From positions 186,001 to 250,000 of the forward strand of contig JASNZV010000008.1 in the NCBI GenBank assembly GCA_048499455.1: a stretch of DNA of 64,000 bases, given 5' to 3'. The notes below the pieces were generated by a model. It made no database searches and had not been told where the DNA came from. It saw nothing but the letters and a program-made list of their open reading frames with translations. The DNA is from CFX5 sp023384495 (GTDB lineage: Bacteria; Chloroflexota; Anaerolineae; Caldilineales; Caldilineaceae). The first letter of the stretch is position 1, and the number at the start of each line of letters is the position of its first letter. Positions 34,110 through 44,284 of the stretch are shown in pieces. The translations under genes were made by a program, and so were the position numbers.

Positions 34110-36878
34110 ATGATCACCGACCAACAAGACCGTTTGCGTACGTCAATCCGCCTGCTTGGCAATCTGTTGGGTGAAACCATCATCGAGCAGGAGGGGCTGG
34201 CCATCTTTGAACTGGAGGAGACGCTGCGCGCCCTCACCAAGGCATGGCGCGGCGGCGACCAACAGGCACAGGCTGCTATCGAACAAATGTTGCCGCCCAT
34301 GTTGGACGACCTACCGCGCGGCCTTGCCATGCTCAAGGCGTTCACTACCTTCTTCCAATTGACCAACCTGGCCGAAGAGCAGGAGCGAGTCAATGTGTTG
34401 CGCGACCGCGCCCGCCTGGCGCAGGAGCATCGCACGCCTGTGCGCGAAACGATTGCAGACGCCATCCGTCGCCTGCGCGACCTTGATGTCAGCGCAAGCG
34501 AGATGCGTCTCTTGCTGGATGATCTCCTGATCATGCCGGTCTTTACCGCGCACCCCACCGAATCGAAGCGGCTTGCCATTCTGCGCCGGCTGCGCGAGAT
34601 CGCCAACCTGTTGCATTCGTTTGAACGACACGACCTGCTGCCCAACGAAGAAGTGCAGCTCACCGAACGGCTGCGCGAAAACATGACTGTTCTCTGGCAG
34701 AGCGATGAGACGCGCGACCGTCGCCCCACCGTGATGGACGAGGTGCGCACGGGGGCATATTATTTTGAGAACACAATCTTCCATCTGGTCCCGCGTATCT
34801 ATGAAGAGCTCGCCCGCGCCCTCGAAGAATACTATCCGGGTGAATATTTCATCCTTCCCCACTTTCTGCGCTACGGGTCATGGATCGGCGGTGACCGCGA
34901 CGGCAACCCCTTTGTTACGCCTGATGTAACCGAAGAGGCGATTCGCGAACACAAAGAGACTGTGCTCACCTTTTACAATGTCGAAGTGGACAAGCTCTAC
35001 CACCACCTCAGCCCGGCAGTAACGCGCGTCGGCTTTAGCCAGGCCCTGCTCGACAGCATCGAAGAGGACCGTAAACTCGCCCCCGTATCCGAACTGGAAC
35101 AATTGGAGTGGTTTCGCATCGAACCGTACCGGCAAAAGCTGATCATGATGTTTCGCCGGCTACGGGCGACGCGCGCCGAAAACCGGATCCCCTGGCGCAC
35201 CCGGGTGGATGACCCACGCGCCTATCGCAATGCCAGCGAGTTTCTACACGATCTCTATCTTATCCGCGATAGCCTGAATGCCAACAATGGGGAACGCCTG
35301 GCGCAGAGTGACCTGGCGCGGCTGATTCGCGCGGCTGAAGTCTTTGGCTTCCACATGGTGACGCTGGACATTCGCCAGCACGCGGAACGTCACCGCGCCG
35401 CCCTGGCGGAGATCATGGAAGGCTATGGGCTTGCAAGCGACTACACGGGCATGGACGAAAAGGCGCGCGTGGCGCTGCTCAGCCGCGAGATCGAGAGCCG
35501 GCGTCCCCTCACCGCCCGGCTCAACTTCAGTGACGAAACCAACCAGACGGTCGAACTCTTTCGCCTGATCCGCCGGGCGCATGAACAGGTGGACGAACAG
35601 GCCATCCAGACTTATATCATCAGCATGACCACGCAGGTCAGCAATGTGCTAGAGGTGTTGCTGTTGGCCAATGACGCCGGGCTGCTGGGCAAACTCGATG
35701 TGGCGCCCCTCTTTGAGACCATTGAAGACCTGAAGAACGCGCCACAGATCATGACGGAGATCTTTGCCAACCGCGTCTATCAGCAGCATCTAGAGCAGCG
35801 GGGCAACCACCAACAGATCATGATCGGCTACAGCGATTCTAACAAGGATGGCGGCTACCTGCGCGCCAACTGGATGCTGTACGACGCGCAACGCAACCTG
35901 GCGCGCGTCTGCGCAGCGCATGGCATTCAACTCACCCTATTTCATGGCCGCGGCGGCTCGCTGGGCCGCGGCGGCGGGCGCACCAATCGGGCGATCCTTG
36001 CCCAGCCACCCGAATCGGTGCGCGGACGCTTCAAGATCACCGAACAGGGCGAGGTGATCAGCAGCCGCTACGACGACCGCGAGATCGCTCACCGTCACCT
36101 GGAACAGATGGTCAACGCGGTGCTGCTGTCCAGCACACGCCGCTCCACTCCGGCCCAAGAGCAAGCATGGTCGGCGGTGATGGACGAGGTAAGCTCACGC
36201 GCCTATCGGCACTACCGCGCCCTGGTCGAGAAATCCGAATTTCTGCAATACTTCCACGACACCACACCGATTGACCTGATCGACCGGCTCAATATTGGCT
36301 CGCGCCCGGCCCGCCGCAAAAAGACGGCCCAGATCAACGACCTGCGCGCCATCCCTTGGGTCTTCTCGTGGACGCAGTCACGCGTCAACTTGCCCAGTTG
36401 GTTTGGCGTGGGGGCAGCGCTCGCGTCGTGGCTGGAGGATGACCCCGGCGAGACGCGGCTGCCCCAGTTGCGCCAGATGTACCGCGAGTGGCCATTCTTC
36501 ACTACCATTCTCGATAATGTTCAGGTGGGCTTGTCGATTGGCGACATTGCCATCGCCGCCCTCTATGCCGGCCTGACCACCGACGCTGTGCGCCGCGCCG
36601 TCTTTTCTGAGCTGGAGGCCGAATTTGAGCGGACAAAGCAGATGGTCTTGGCTATCACCGGCTATGGCGAACTGCTCGAAAACGAACAATGGCTTCGGCA
36701 AAGCATTCGCCGGCGCAACCCCTATGTGGACCCGCTGAGCTATCTGCAGGTGGCGCTATTGCGCCGGCTGCGTGCGCGAGAGGCCGACGGCGTGTCGAAC
36801 GAAGAGACTGAACAACTTCAGCGGGCGCTGTTGCTTTCGGCCAATGGAATCGCCGCCGGCCTCCAAAATACCGGGTGA
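34110..36878 (+). CDS. ppc: Phosphoenolpyruvate carboxylase
   Basis: About 922 residues; fixes bicarbonate on PEP to make oxaloacetate, replenishing the TCA cycle. The catalytic histidine motif VFTAHPTESKR is near 144, GYSDSNKDGGYL near 572 and the mobile loop FHGRGGSLGRGGG near 610, with the C-terminal FNGIA-like end present as NGIAAGLQNTG. I start at the ATG at 34110, since the 27 codons before it (in frame from 34029) overlap the leuB stop and have no conserved sequence. There is no strong Shine-Dalgarno. It lies 70 nt after leuB and probably shares its transcript. Confidence 0.95.
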   Translation: MITDQQDRLRTSIRLLGNLLGETIIEQEGLAIFELEETLRALTKAWRGGDQQAQAAIEQMLPPMLDDLPRGLAMLKAFTTFFQLTNLAEEQERVNVLRDRARLAQEHRTPVRETIADAIRRLRDLDVSASEMRLLLDDLLIMPVFTAHPTESKRLAILRRLREIANLLHSFERHDLLPNEEVQLTERLRENMTVLWQSDETRDRRPTVMDEVRTGAYYFENTIFHLVPRIYEELARALEEYYPGEYFILPHFLRYGSWIGGDRDGNPFVTPDVTEEAIREHKETVLTFYNVEVDKLYHHLSPAVTRVGFSQALLDSIEEDRKLAPVSELEQLEWFRIEPYRQKLIMMFRRLRATRAENRIPWRTRVDDPRAYRNASEFLHDLYLIRDSLNANNGERLAQSDLARLIRAAEVFGFHMVTLDIRQHAERHRAALAEIMEGYGLASDYTGMDEKARVALLSREIESRRPLTARLNFSDETNQTVELFRLIRRAHEQVDEQAIQTYIISMTTQVSNVLEVLLLANDAGLLGKLDVAPLFETIEDLKNAPQIMTEIFANRVYQQHLEQRGNHQQIMIGYSDSNKDGGYLRANWMLYDAQRNLARVCAAHGIQLTLFHGRGGSLGRGGGRTNRAILAQPPESVRGRFKITEQGEVISSRYDDREIAHRHLEQMVNAVLLSSTRRSTPAQEQAWSAVMDEVSSRAYRHYRALVEKSEFLQYFHDTTPIDLIDRLNIGSRPARRKKTAQINDLRAIPWVFSWTQSRVNLPSWFGVGAALASWLEDDPGETRLPQLRQMYREWPFFTTILDNVQVGLSIGDIAIAALYAGLTTDAVRRAVFSELEAEFERTKQMVLAITGYGELLENEQWLRQSIRRRNPYVDPLSYLQVALLRRLRAREADGVSNEETEQLQRALLLSANGIAAGLQNTG

Positions 36879-36879
36879 G

Positions 36880-36964
36880 AACTGTAAATTGTGAACTGAG
36901 AACTGTGAATGAAGCATTCGCACAGAGACAACTCATTTACAATCCACCACCCACAATTCACAAT
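36880..36964. repeat. Heptad-periodic inverted arms after ppc
   Basis: Five heptads, AACTGTA/AATTGTG/AACTGAG/AACTGTG/AATGAAG, start 2 nt after the ppc stop (36880-36914). At 36951-36964 CCACAAT and TCACAAT are complementary to the AATTGTG unit. The repeat sits directly against the structured element copy 2. Confidence 0.55.
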
Positions 36965-37050
36965 TATACTGAGCTCTGTTTGAAAACCGGAGTTACTCGA
37001 AGGAGTAAGCGGCTCCACAAAGTCCGGTTTTCAAATCAACCGCAGTATAG
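36964..37050 (+). repeat. Three-copy structured intergenic repeat, copy 2
   Basis: TTTGAAAACCGG (36979-36990) pairs with CCGGTTTTCAAA (37024-37035). The inner TTACTC-gaag-GAGTAA is a perfect 6-bp hairpin, and outer TATACTG (from about 36965) can pair with CAGTATA (37043-37049). Copy 1 has GGCGCT/AGCGCC in the corresponding outer place. It ends just before the GAGG ribosome site of the HAD gene at 37065. Confidence 0.7.
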
Positions 37051-37064
37051 TCTGAGGTTCGATT

Positions 37065-37838
37065 GTGTCTGAGCTACTCTCAACCGTGAATGGTCTGCTA
37101 ATCGATATCGAAGGGGTGTTGTTGCATGGCAACACGGTGTTGCCCGGCGCGCGGGAAACGGTTGCCGCGCTGCGCGCGCGCGCCATACCGCATCGATTTA
37201 TCACTAACACAACGATCTATTGCCGCTACACCATGCTGGAGCGGTTGCAAGCGTTGGGGTTTGCCATCGAGATCGACGAACTTTTCACTGCCACCTATGC
37301 CGCAGCTCGCCACCTGCGCGAGCGACAGGCGCGCAGCTATTTCCCCCTGCTGCTCCCCGACGCCCAGTTGGAGTTCACTGGGATTGATGTGGATGAAGAA
37401 GCGCCTGAGTATGTGGTGGTTGGCGATCTGGGCGCCAGCTTCAACTTTGTCCGGCTGAACACGGCCATGCGGGCGGTGCTCAATGGGGCCAAACTGATTG
37501 CCCTGCACAAGAAGCGGCTCTGGCGCACCGAAGAGGGTCTGTTCCTCGACGCCGGCCCCTTTGTGGTGGCGCTTGAGTACGCCACCGATACTGTTGCGGA
37601 CGTGGTAGGCAAGCCCAGCCCAGCCTACTTTCAGATGGTCTTGGCGCAGCTCGGATTGCCCCCCGCCCGTGTCGCCATGATCGGCGATGACATTGAATCG
37701 GACGTGCGCGGCGCCCAGCGCGTCGGGATGCAAGGGTGGTTGGTCAAGACTGGACGCTTCCGCAAGGAAGACTTGGGTCGCGGCATCTGGCCAGACCACA
37801 TCTTTGACAGCATTGCGAACATTATTATTGATGTGTAA
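37065..37838 (+). CDS. HAD-superfamily phosphatase (NagD/LHPP-like, IIA)
   Basis: About 257 residues. Motif I is IDIEGVLLHG (an Asp-x-x-Gly variant as in LHPP: DISGVL), with FITNTT as motif II near 47, LDAGPFVVALEYAT, then KPSPAYFQM and the motif IV GDDIESDVRGAQ. Such proteins dephosphorylate small phosphometabolites or phospho-His/Lys; the substrate here is unknown. GTG start at 37065 with GAGG about 8 nt upstream. The structured repeat copy 2 lies directly upstream, and could control it. It has no evident link to branched-chain synthesis. Confidence 0.85.
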   Translation: MSELLSTVNGLLIDIEGVLLHGNTVLPGARETVAALRARAIPHRFITNTTIYCRYTMLERLQALGFAIEIDELFTATYAAARHLRERQARSYFPLLLPDAQLEFTGIDVDEEAPEYVVVGDLGASFNFVRLNTAMRAVLNGAKLIALHKKRLWRTEEGLFLDAGPFVVALEYATDTVADVVGKPSPAYFQMVLAQLGLPPARVAMIGDDIESDVRGAQRVGMQGWLVKTGRFRKEDLGRGIWPDHIFDSIANIIIDV

Positions 37839-37846
37839 ACCGTGAC

Positions 37847-37899
37847 GAGTGAGAAGTGACGAGTGGATGGTCGCACGACTCACTCGTCGCTTCTCACTC
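37847..37899. repeat. 19-bp heptad-periodic hairpin between the HAD gene and cimA
   Basis: GAGTGAGAAGTGACGAGTG (37847-37865) pairs with CACTCGTCGCTTCTCACTC (37881-37899): 19 bp with one G-T around a 15-nt loop. The left arm reads in heptads (GACGAGT/GAGAAGT/GACGAGT). It ends about 16 nt before the cimA ATG. No U-tract. Confidence 0.6.
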
Positions 37900-37915
37900 T
37901 GAAAGGTTGAAGATT

Positions 37916-39550
37916 ATGCAGATCCAACTCTATGACACGACGCTTCGCGATGGAACCCAAGGCGAGGGCGTCTCGTTGAGCTGCGACGACAAATTGCGCA
38001 TCGCCCGCAAGCTGGACGAATTTGGCATGGCCTACATCGAAGGGGGCTGGCCCGGCTCCAACCCCAAGGATATGGAGTTCTTCGAGCGCGCCCAGCGCGA
38101 GCTCAACCTGACACAGGCGCGGATTACGGCCTTTGGCTCCACCTGCCGGGCTGGCGTCGACCCGGCCGACGACCCGCAGATCCACTTGCTCATCGATTCC
38201 AGCGCACCGGTGATCGCCATTTTCGGCAAGAGCTGGGACCTGCACGTGACCGAAGTGTTGCGCACCGACCTGGAAGAAAACCTGCGCATGATCCGTGATT
38301 CGGTGCGCTATCTGGTCGACCAGGGGCGCGAGGTGGTCTACGACGCCGAACATTTTTTCGATGGCTATCGCGCCAACCCAGAATACGCCCTGGCGACGTT
38401 ACAGGCCGCAATCATCGGCGGCGCCACCACCATCGCCCTCTGCGACACCAACGGCGGCAGCCTGCCCTGGCAGATCGGCGAGGCGGTCGACGCCGTTATG
38501 ACCGAGGTGCTCGGCCGCGACGGTTCCCTCCAAAACCCAAACTCCAAACTCCGAAATGTCGTCCTGGGCATCCACGCCCACAACGACAGCGAAACTGGCG
38601 TCGCCAACACGCTGGAGGCAGTGCGTCACGGCTGCACCCATGTGCAGGGAACGGTCAATGGCTATGGCGAACGATGCGGCAACGCCGACCTGATCAGCGT
38701 GATCCCCGATCTGCAACTCAAGATGGGCCATGACGTGGTTGCCCCGGATCGGCTGTCGCGGCTGACCGAGCTGAGCCGGCTGGTGAGCGAGCTGGCCAAT
38801 CTCAGCCCCGACACGCGCCAGCCCTTTGTGGGGGCCAGCGCCTTTGCCCACAAGGGGGGCACGCATGTCAACGCTGTCGTCAAGCACGCCATGAGCTACC
38901 AGCACATCGACCCGATGCTGGTGGGCAACGAGGCGCGCGTGTTGGTCAGCGAACTGAGCGGCAAGGACAACATCGCGGTCAAACGCCGTGAGTTTGGGCT
39001 GGAGGGACTAAGCCGAGACGAAGAACGCAAGGTGCTCCAACAGATCAAGGAATTGGAAAACGCCGGTTTTGCCTTCGAAAGCGCCGAGGCCAGCGTCGAG
39101 CTTCTGCTGCGAAGGGCGCGCCCCGGCTATCATCCTCGCTTTGAACTGATCGATTTTACGGCCAACGTCGAACACCGCGCCCGCCGCGGTCTCTTTTCTG
39201 AGGCCACCGTCAAGGTCAAGGTGGGCGACCGCATCTTCCACGAGGTCTCCGAGGGGAACGGCCCGGTCAACGCCATGGACCTGGCGCTGCGCAAGGCGAT
39301 CCTGCAATTCTATCCGCGGCTGGCGCGAGTGAGCCTGGTCGACTACAAGGTGCGCATCCTCGACAGCCAGAGCGCTACCGGGGCAACCGTGCGCGTGCTG
39401 ATCGACAGCACCGACGGCGAACGCACCTGGAGCACCGTGGGCGCCAGCACCAACATCATCGAGGCCAGTTGGATCGCCCTGGCCGATGCGGTGGAGTATT
39501 TCTTGTTGACCGATAAGGAGCGGAGTGGGGCTAACGGAACAGGCAACTGA
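37916..39550 (+). CDS. cimA: Citramalate synthase
   Basis: About 544 residues; condenses pyruvate and acetyl-CoA to (R)-citramalate, giving 2-ketobutyrate for isoleucine without threonine. The HMGL-type barrel starts QLYDTTLRDGTQGEGVSL and contains GIHAHNDSETGVANTL and GYGERCGN. The C-terminal LeuA-like dimer domain (about 400-530) is present. DGTQGEG, rather than the DGEQSPG motif of leuA in the same window, and the short N-terminus fit the CimA-type (TIGR00977) class rather than 2-isopropylmalate synthase. ATG at 37916 with GAAAGG upstream. It stands 74 nt before ilvD. Confidence 0.92.
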   Translation: MQIQLYDTTLRDGTQGEGVSLSCDDKLRIARKLDEFGMAYIEGGWPGSNPKDMEFFERAQRELNLTQARITAFGSTCRAGVDPADDPQIHLLIDSSAPVIAIFGKSWDLHVTEVLRTDLEENLRMIRDSVRYLVDQGREVVYDAEHFFDGYRANPEYALATLQAAIIGGATTIALCDTNGGSLPWQIGEAVDAVMTEVLGRDGSLQNPNSKLRNVVLGIHAHNDSETGVANTLEAVRHGCTHVQGTVNGYGERCGNADLISVIPDLQLKMGHDVVAPDRLSRLTELSRLVSELANLSPDTRQPFVGASAFAHKGGTHVNAVVKHAMSYQHIDPMLVGNEARVLVSELSGKDNIAVKRREFGLEGLSRDEERKVLQQIKELENAGFAFESAEASVELLLRRARPGYHPRFELIDFTANVEHRARRGLFSEATVKVKVGDRIFHEVSEGNGPVNAMDLALRKAILQFYPRLARVSLVDYKVRILDSQSATGATVRVLIDSTDGERTWSTVGASTNIIEASWIALADAVEYFLLTDKERSGANGTGN

Positions 39551-39624
39551 CCGGAAGCTGGAAACCGGGCGAGGAATCGTCAAACGCTGAAGTCAAACGA
39601 TCAACCAACAGGAGAAATTGGGGC

Positions 39625-41319
<1,695 letters not shown>

Positions 41320-41401
41320 GGACGGACGGGGATCCCAGGACGAAGACGCCGGACGGCGTCACCTGGGGGCCCGGTCCATGGAACAGATGGAGCAAGTACC
41401 C

Positions 41402-41824
41402 ATGAAACACATTTCGCGCATCAGCCGGCCACGCAGCGGATATGGGTGGCTTGTGCGCTACAACGGTCGGGGCAAGTGGTTCGCCGATGGCAAGTATGGT
41501 GGCGAAAAAAAGTCGCTGATTGCGGCTCGCTTCTTTCTCAGCGAACAGAAGCGAAAATATCCCAAGCCGCGCATCTCCAGCGGTGTGGAGGGTGTAATCC
41601 GGTCATCGATCAAGAGTGCGGGCAAAGAAGTGCCATGCTTTATCGTCCAGTTCAAAGAAGCGGGCATCTTCAAACGCTTCTACCCGCACCATTATGGCGG
41701 CAGCGAAGAGATCGCCCTCTCCGAGGCAGCGCGCTTTCGCTATGAAACCGCGCGCGAGCTCGAGCGCGAACGGGCGCGCCGCGAAGAGGATGCACGCAAG
41801 GCGCAAGCATCCGACAATGCGTGA
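41402..41824 (+). CDS. Hypothetical protein with two AP2-like (DNA-binding) repeats
   Basis: About 141 residues, basic overall. Two segments, ISRISRPRSGYGWLVRYNGR with the following strand and helix, and GVIRSSIKSAGKEVPCFIVQ with the following residues, each look like an AP2/integrase-type three-strand-plus-helix fold. The second ends SEAARFRYETARELERERAR, a coiled helical tail. AP2-type domains bind DNA in bacterial homing endonucleases and mobile elements. I find no catalytic domain. The ATG at 41402 has GGAG 9 nt upstream; an in-frame ATG at 41378 lacks one. Could regulate the operon or be a mobile-element leftover. Confidence 0.6.
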   Translation: MKHISRISRPRSGYGWLVRYNGRGKWFADGKYGGEKKSLIAARFFLSEQKRKYPKPRISSGVEGVIRSSIKSAGKEVPCFIVQFKEAGIFKRFYPHHYGGSEEIALSEAARFRYETARELERERARREEDARKAQASDNA

Positions 41825-41962
41825 CGCCCCACCCACACGGGCGAGATGACCTGTCGCCCATCCATCTCGCCCAGCGTGAACTGGCGCTGGCCGCTGACTC
41901 GGATCACGCGAGTTCCTTGGCCTTTTCAGACAGGCGACGCGCGCTTTCCGAGCAAGCGCGGC

Positions 41963-43198
41963 CTAGAAGAAGACTGCCCGCCTGCCTTGCGCTTGCACAA
42001 TGAAGGAGGCGACCGGCTGGTCAGGCGTCACCTGCACGGCGAAGGAGGTCATCTCGCCGGGCGCAAGCTGGGTTGCGCGGGGCGCGCTCTGGTGGGCGTC
42101 GATCACATTGCCGCCGTCGTCATAGAGCGTCACCACCACCACAAGTGAGCCGAGATTTTCGTTGAAGTCGTTCTGCAATTCGCCCACAACCTCAACACCG
42201 TTGTTTTCGCGCATTTCCGCGCTCAGCACCGCCAGATCTGCATAGGTGATCACGCTAATATCTTCCCAGTGCACGGCCAGTTCGTAGCGGGTAATCTCGC
42301 CGCCCAGGTTATCCACCCGTATACGGAACGGATTGCGCTGTTCGGGTTCGGTCTGCACGAGAAAGGCGTAGGCTTCCTGGGTGGCCAGCATCTGCCCGCT
42401 GTCGTTAAAGAACGAGCCCACCACGCGCACGCGGAAGACAGCGCCCGCGGTGGCGTTGACCACCTCGCCCACCACGTGATAGGCGCCGTCGCGGGCAAAA
42501 CCACGATGGCTACGCACATAAACAGTGCCGGACGGAGCAGGCGTCGGCGTCTCGGTCGGCGGGCCGCCGGTTGCGGTCGGGGTGGCGGTGGGCGTAACCG
42601 TGGGTGATGGCGTGCTCGTCGCCGTGGGTGTGGCCGTGGGGACGGGCGTATTTGTACGCGTGGGGGTGATGGTTGGTGGCTGGGTGGCCGTAGCGGTGGG
42701 CGCGACCGGCGCGCGCGGCGTCCCCGGTGTTTCGGGCGGCGACGCAGTTGCGGTCGGCTGGACTGTGCCGGTGAATGGCCGCGTCGGTGTGACCGGCGCC
42801 ACCGGGGTCAGCGTGCCGGTGAGCACAGGCGTTGCCGTCAACGGCTGCGTTGGCGGTGTCGTCGCCGTCAGGGTTGCGGTGGCGGTCATCGGTGGCGCGC
42901 CGGTAATGGGCGGCGTGGCGGTCACCGTGACCGTGGCCGAAATGGGTGGCGCAATGGTGATCATCTCCGTCGCCGTAATTGGCGGCGTCAGTGTCACCGG
43001 GGCGGTGGTGGTCAATGGGGCTGTTTCGGTGATGGCCGAGCCGGCCTCCACCGTCGCAGTCAACGATTCGCACGGGATGGACGTCGCAGCCGGGACGGCA
43101 GGCGGCGGGGCAACCGCAAAGCCCTGCCCCATGGTGCAACCAGCCAACCAGAAGACAAACATCAGGCCCACGGTGAAAAGCTGCGTGCGTGTAATCAT
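41963..43198 (-). CDS. Lipoprotein with Thr/Pro linker and C-terminal FxLYD-like domains
   Basis: About 411 residues. The lipobox WLAGC places the acylated Cys at residue 21, so the protein is probably tethered to the outside of the membrane. Residues about 45-230 are almost entirely Thr, Pro, Ala and Val in short repeats. Two FxLYD-like beta domains follow: YHVVGEVVNATAGAVFRVRV with a later FFNDSGQML, then VEVVGELQNDFNENLGSLVV with VTLYDDGGNVID. The start ATG at 43198 has GGGGAGGGG 4-12 nt upstream; the in-frame start 51 nt earlier would hide the lipobox. Function unknown; probably surface-anchored. Confidence 0.82.
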   Translation of the reverse strand: MITRTQLFTVGLMFVFWLAGCTMGQGFAVAPPPAVPAATSIPCESLTATVEAGSAITETAPLTTTAPVTLTPPITATEMITIAPPISATVTVTATPPITGAPPMTATATLTATTPPTQPLTATPVLTGTLTPVAPVTPTRPFTGTVQPTATASPPETPGTPRAPVAPTATATQPPTITPTRTNTPVPTATPTATSTPSPTVTPTATPTATGGPPTETPTPAPSGTVYVRSHRGFARDGAYHVVGEVVNATAGAVFRVRVVGSFFNDSGQMLATQEAYAFLVQTEPEQRNPFRIRVDNLGGEITRYELAVHWEDISVITYADLAVLSAEMRENNGVEVVGELQNDFNENLGSLVVVVTLYDDGGNVIDAHQSAPRATQLAPGEMTSFAVQVTPDQPVASFIVQAQGRRAVFF

Positions 43199-43296
43199 GC
43201 GTCCCCTCCCCTGCAAACAGACTGCCATCGGCGCGCGGTTGCGCCCCACGCGTCAATCGGCCCCGCCTCACATAGGCGGCAGCTCCTCTCTGCGCC

Positions 43297-43305
43297 ATTG
43301 TACCA
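43297..43305 (-). promoter_or_regulatory. Extended -10 promoter (TGGTACAAT) for the lipoprotein gene
   Basis: The minus strand reads TGTGGTACAATGG, about 100 nt before the ATG at 43198. No good -35 is seen. Confidence 0.35.
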
Positions 43306-43442
43306 CACCTTACTGGCAACGAGAATGGTCACCGGTAGAGCTTGCAGGCACGGGTGCGGGATACACGAACATGCGCCAGGCGGAAAACAGAGGGTTGACT
43401 GGCGACAACATAGCCCAGCGTTTCTATCATCGCACGTCCATC

Positions 43443-43451
43443 TGGTACAAT
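43443..43451 (+). promoter_or_regulatory. Extended -10 promoter (TGGTACAAT) for yggS-proC
   Basis: Reads TCTGGTACAATCATG. It would start transcripts about 75 nt before the yggS ATG at 43532. Confidence 0.35.
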
Positions 43452-43531
43452 CATGTTGCGCATCAAAACACCGATTGCGGGTTGCCATACCCGGCGCATC
43501 AGCGACAACGGAAGTAGCGACACCCGAAGCG

Positions 43532-44242
43532 ATGGCCAAGCCGATGAGTGAGATTGCCGAAAAACTTGCCGCTGTGCAGGCGCGGATTGAAGTCGTAGCG
43601 CGGCGCGCCGGCCGCGACCCTCACACGATTACGCTCGTTGCGGTCAGCAAGACAAAGCCCATCACCGCAGTCGAGGCCGCCTATGCGGCAGGCCAGCGCG
43701 ACTTTGGCGAAAACCGGATCGAAGAGCTGTGCGAAAAGGTGGATCAAGCCAGAGTGCTGGGCCTTGACGAGATTCGCTGGCATCTGATTGGGCCAATCCA
43801 GAGCCGCAAGACGGGCATGGCTGTGGGGCCATTTGCGCTGCTCCATGCGGTGGACCGGGTTAAGATCGCCGAGCGCTTGAGCCGCGACGCAAGCGCGGCG
43901 GGCTGCGTATTGTCCGTATTGCTTGAAGTCAACATAAGCGGGGAGGCCACCAAACATGGCTTCTCGCCCGCCGAAATGGCCAACTGCGCCGGGCAACTTG
44001 TGACATTGCCGGGCATCCAGATTCAGGGCCTGATGACAATGGCGCCCTTGGTCGAGGATGCCGAGATGACTCGCCCGGTCTTTCGCTCGTTGCGCACGCT
44101 GCGCGACGAGCTGGTGACCACTCACCCGACTTGGAACTGGCCACATCTGTCCATGGGCATGACGAATGATTTCGAAGTTGCGATTGAAGAAGGGGCCACG
44201 CTGGTTCGAATCGGCTCGGCCATCTTTGGGGAACGAGGATAA
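43532..44242 (+). CDS. yggS: YggS/PLPBP family pyridoxal-phosphate-binding protein
   Basis: About 236 residues. An alanine-racemase-like barrel without the second domain: LVAVSKTKP carries the PLP lysine (near 36), GENRIEE follows near 63, then WHLIGPIQSRKTG, LLEVNISGEATKHGF, and the phosphate-binding LSMGMTNDFEVAIEEGATLVRIG near 205. Members buffer PLP and influence amino-acid metabolism; they are commonly next to proC, as here (42 nt upstream). Two in-frame ATGs (43532 and 43544) are possible starts; neither has a strong ribosome site. Confidence 0.93.
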   Translation: MAKPMSEIAEKLAAVQARIEVVARRAGRDPHTITLVAVSKTKPITAVEAAYAAGQRDFGENRIEELCEKVDQARVLGLDEIRWHLIGPIQSRKTGMAVGPFALLHAVDRVKIAERLSRDASAAGCVLSVLLEVNISGEATKHGFSPAEMANCAGQLVTLPGIQIQGLMTMAPLVEDAEMTRPVFRSLRTLRDELVTTHPTWNWPHLSMGMTNDFEVAIEEGATLVRIGSAIFGERG

Positions 44243-44263
44243 TCTGTTGTTGTCCATTCATCC

Positions 44264-44284
44264 AGAACAAAGAACCAAGAACCA
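44264..44284 (+). repeat. Three heptads running into the proC start codon
   Basis: AGAACAA, AGAACCA and AGAACCA occupy 44264-44284 without gaps, and the ATG of proC follows in the same 7-nt register. This leaves proC without a recognisable Shine-Dalgarno. Confidence 0.5.

Larger units (their letters stand above)
43199..43531. other. Divergent promoter region between the lipoprotein gene and yggS
   Basis: A 333-nt spacer. It carries TGGTACAAT on the plus strand (43443-43451) facing yggS, and the same string on the minus strand (43297-43305) facing the lipoprotein gene. I see no gene. Confidence 0.5.

Noticed and set aside
32909..34750. A 613-codon minus-strand frame over leuB and the start of ppc
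   Set aside because: Entirely antisense to leuB and the ppc N-terminus; low-complexity Ser/Arg content typical of a shadow.
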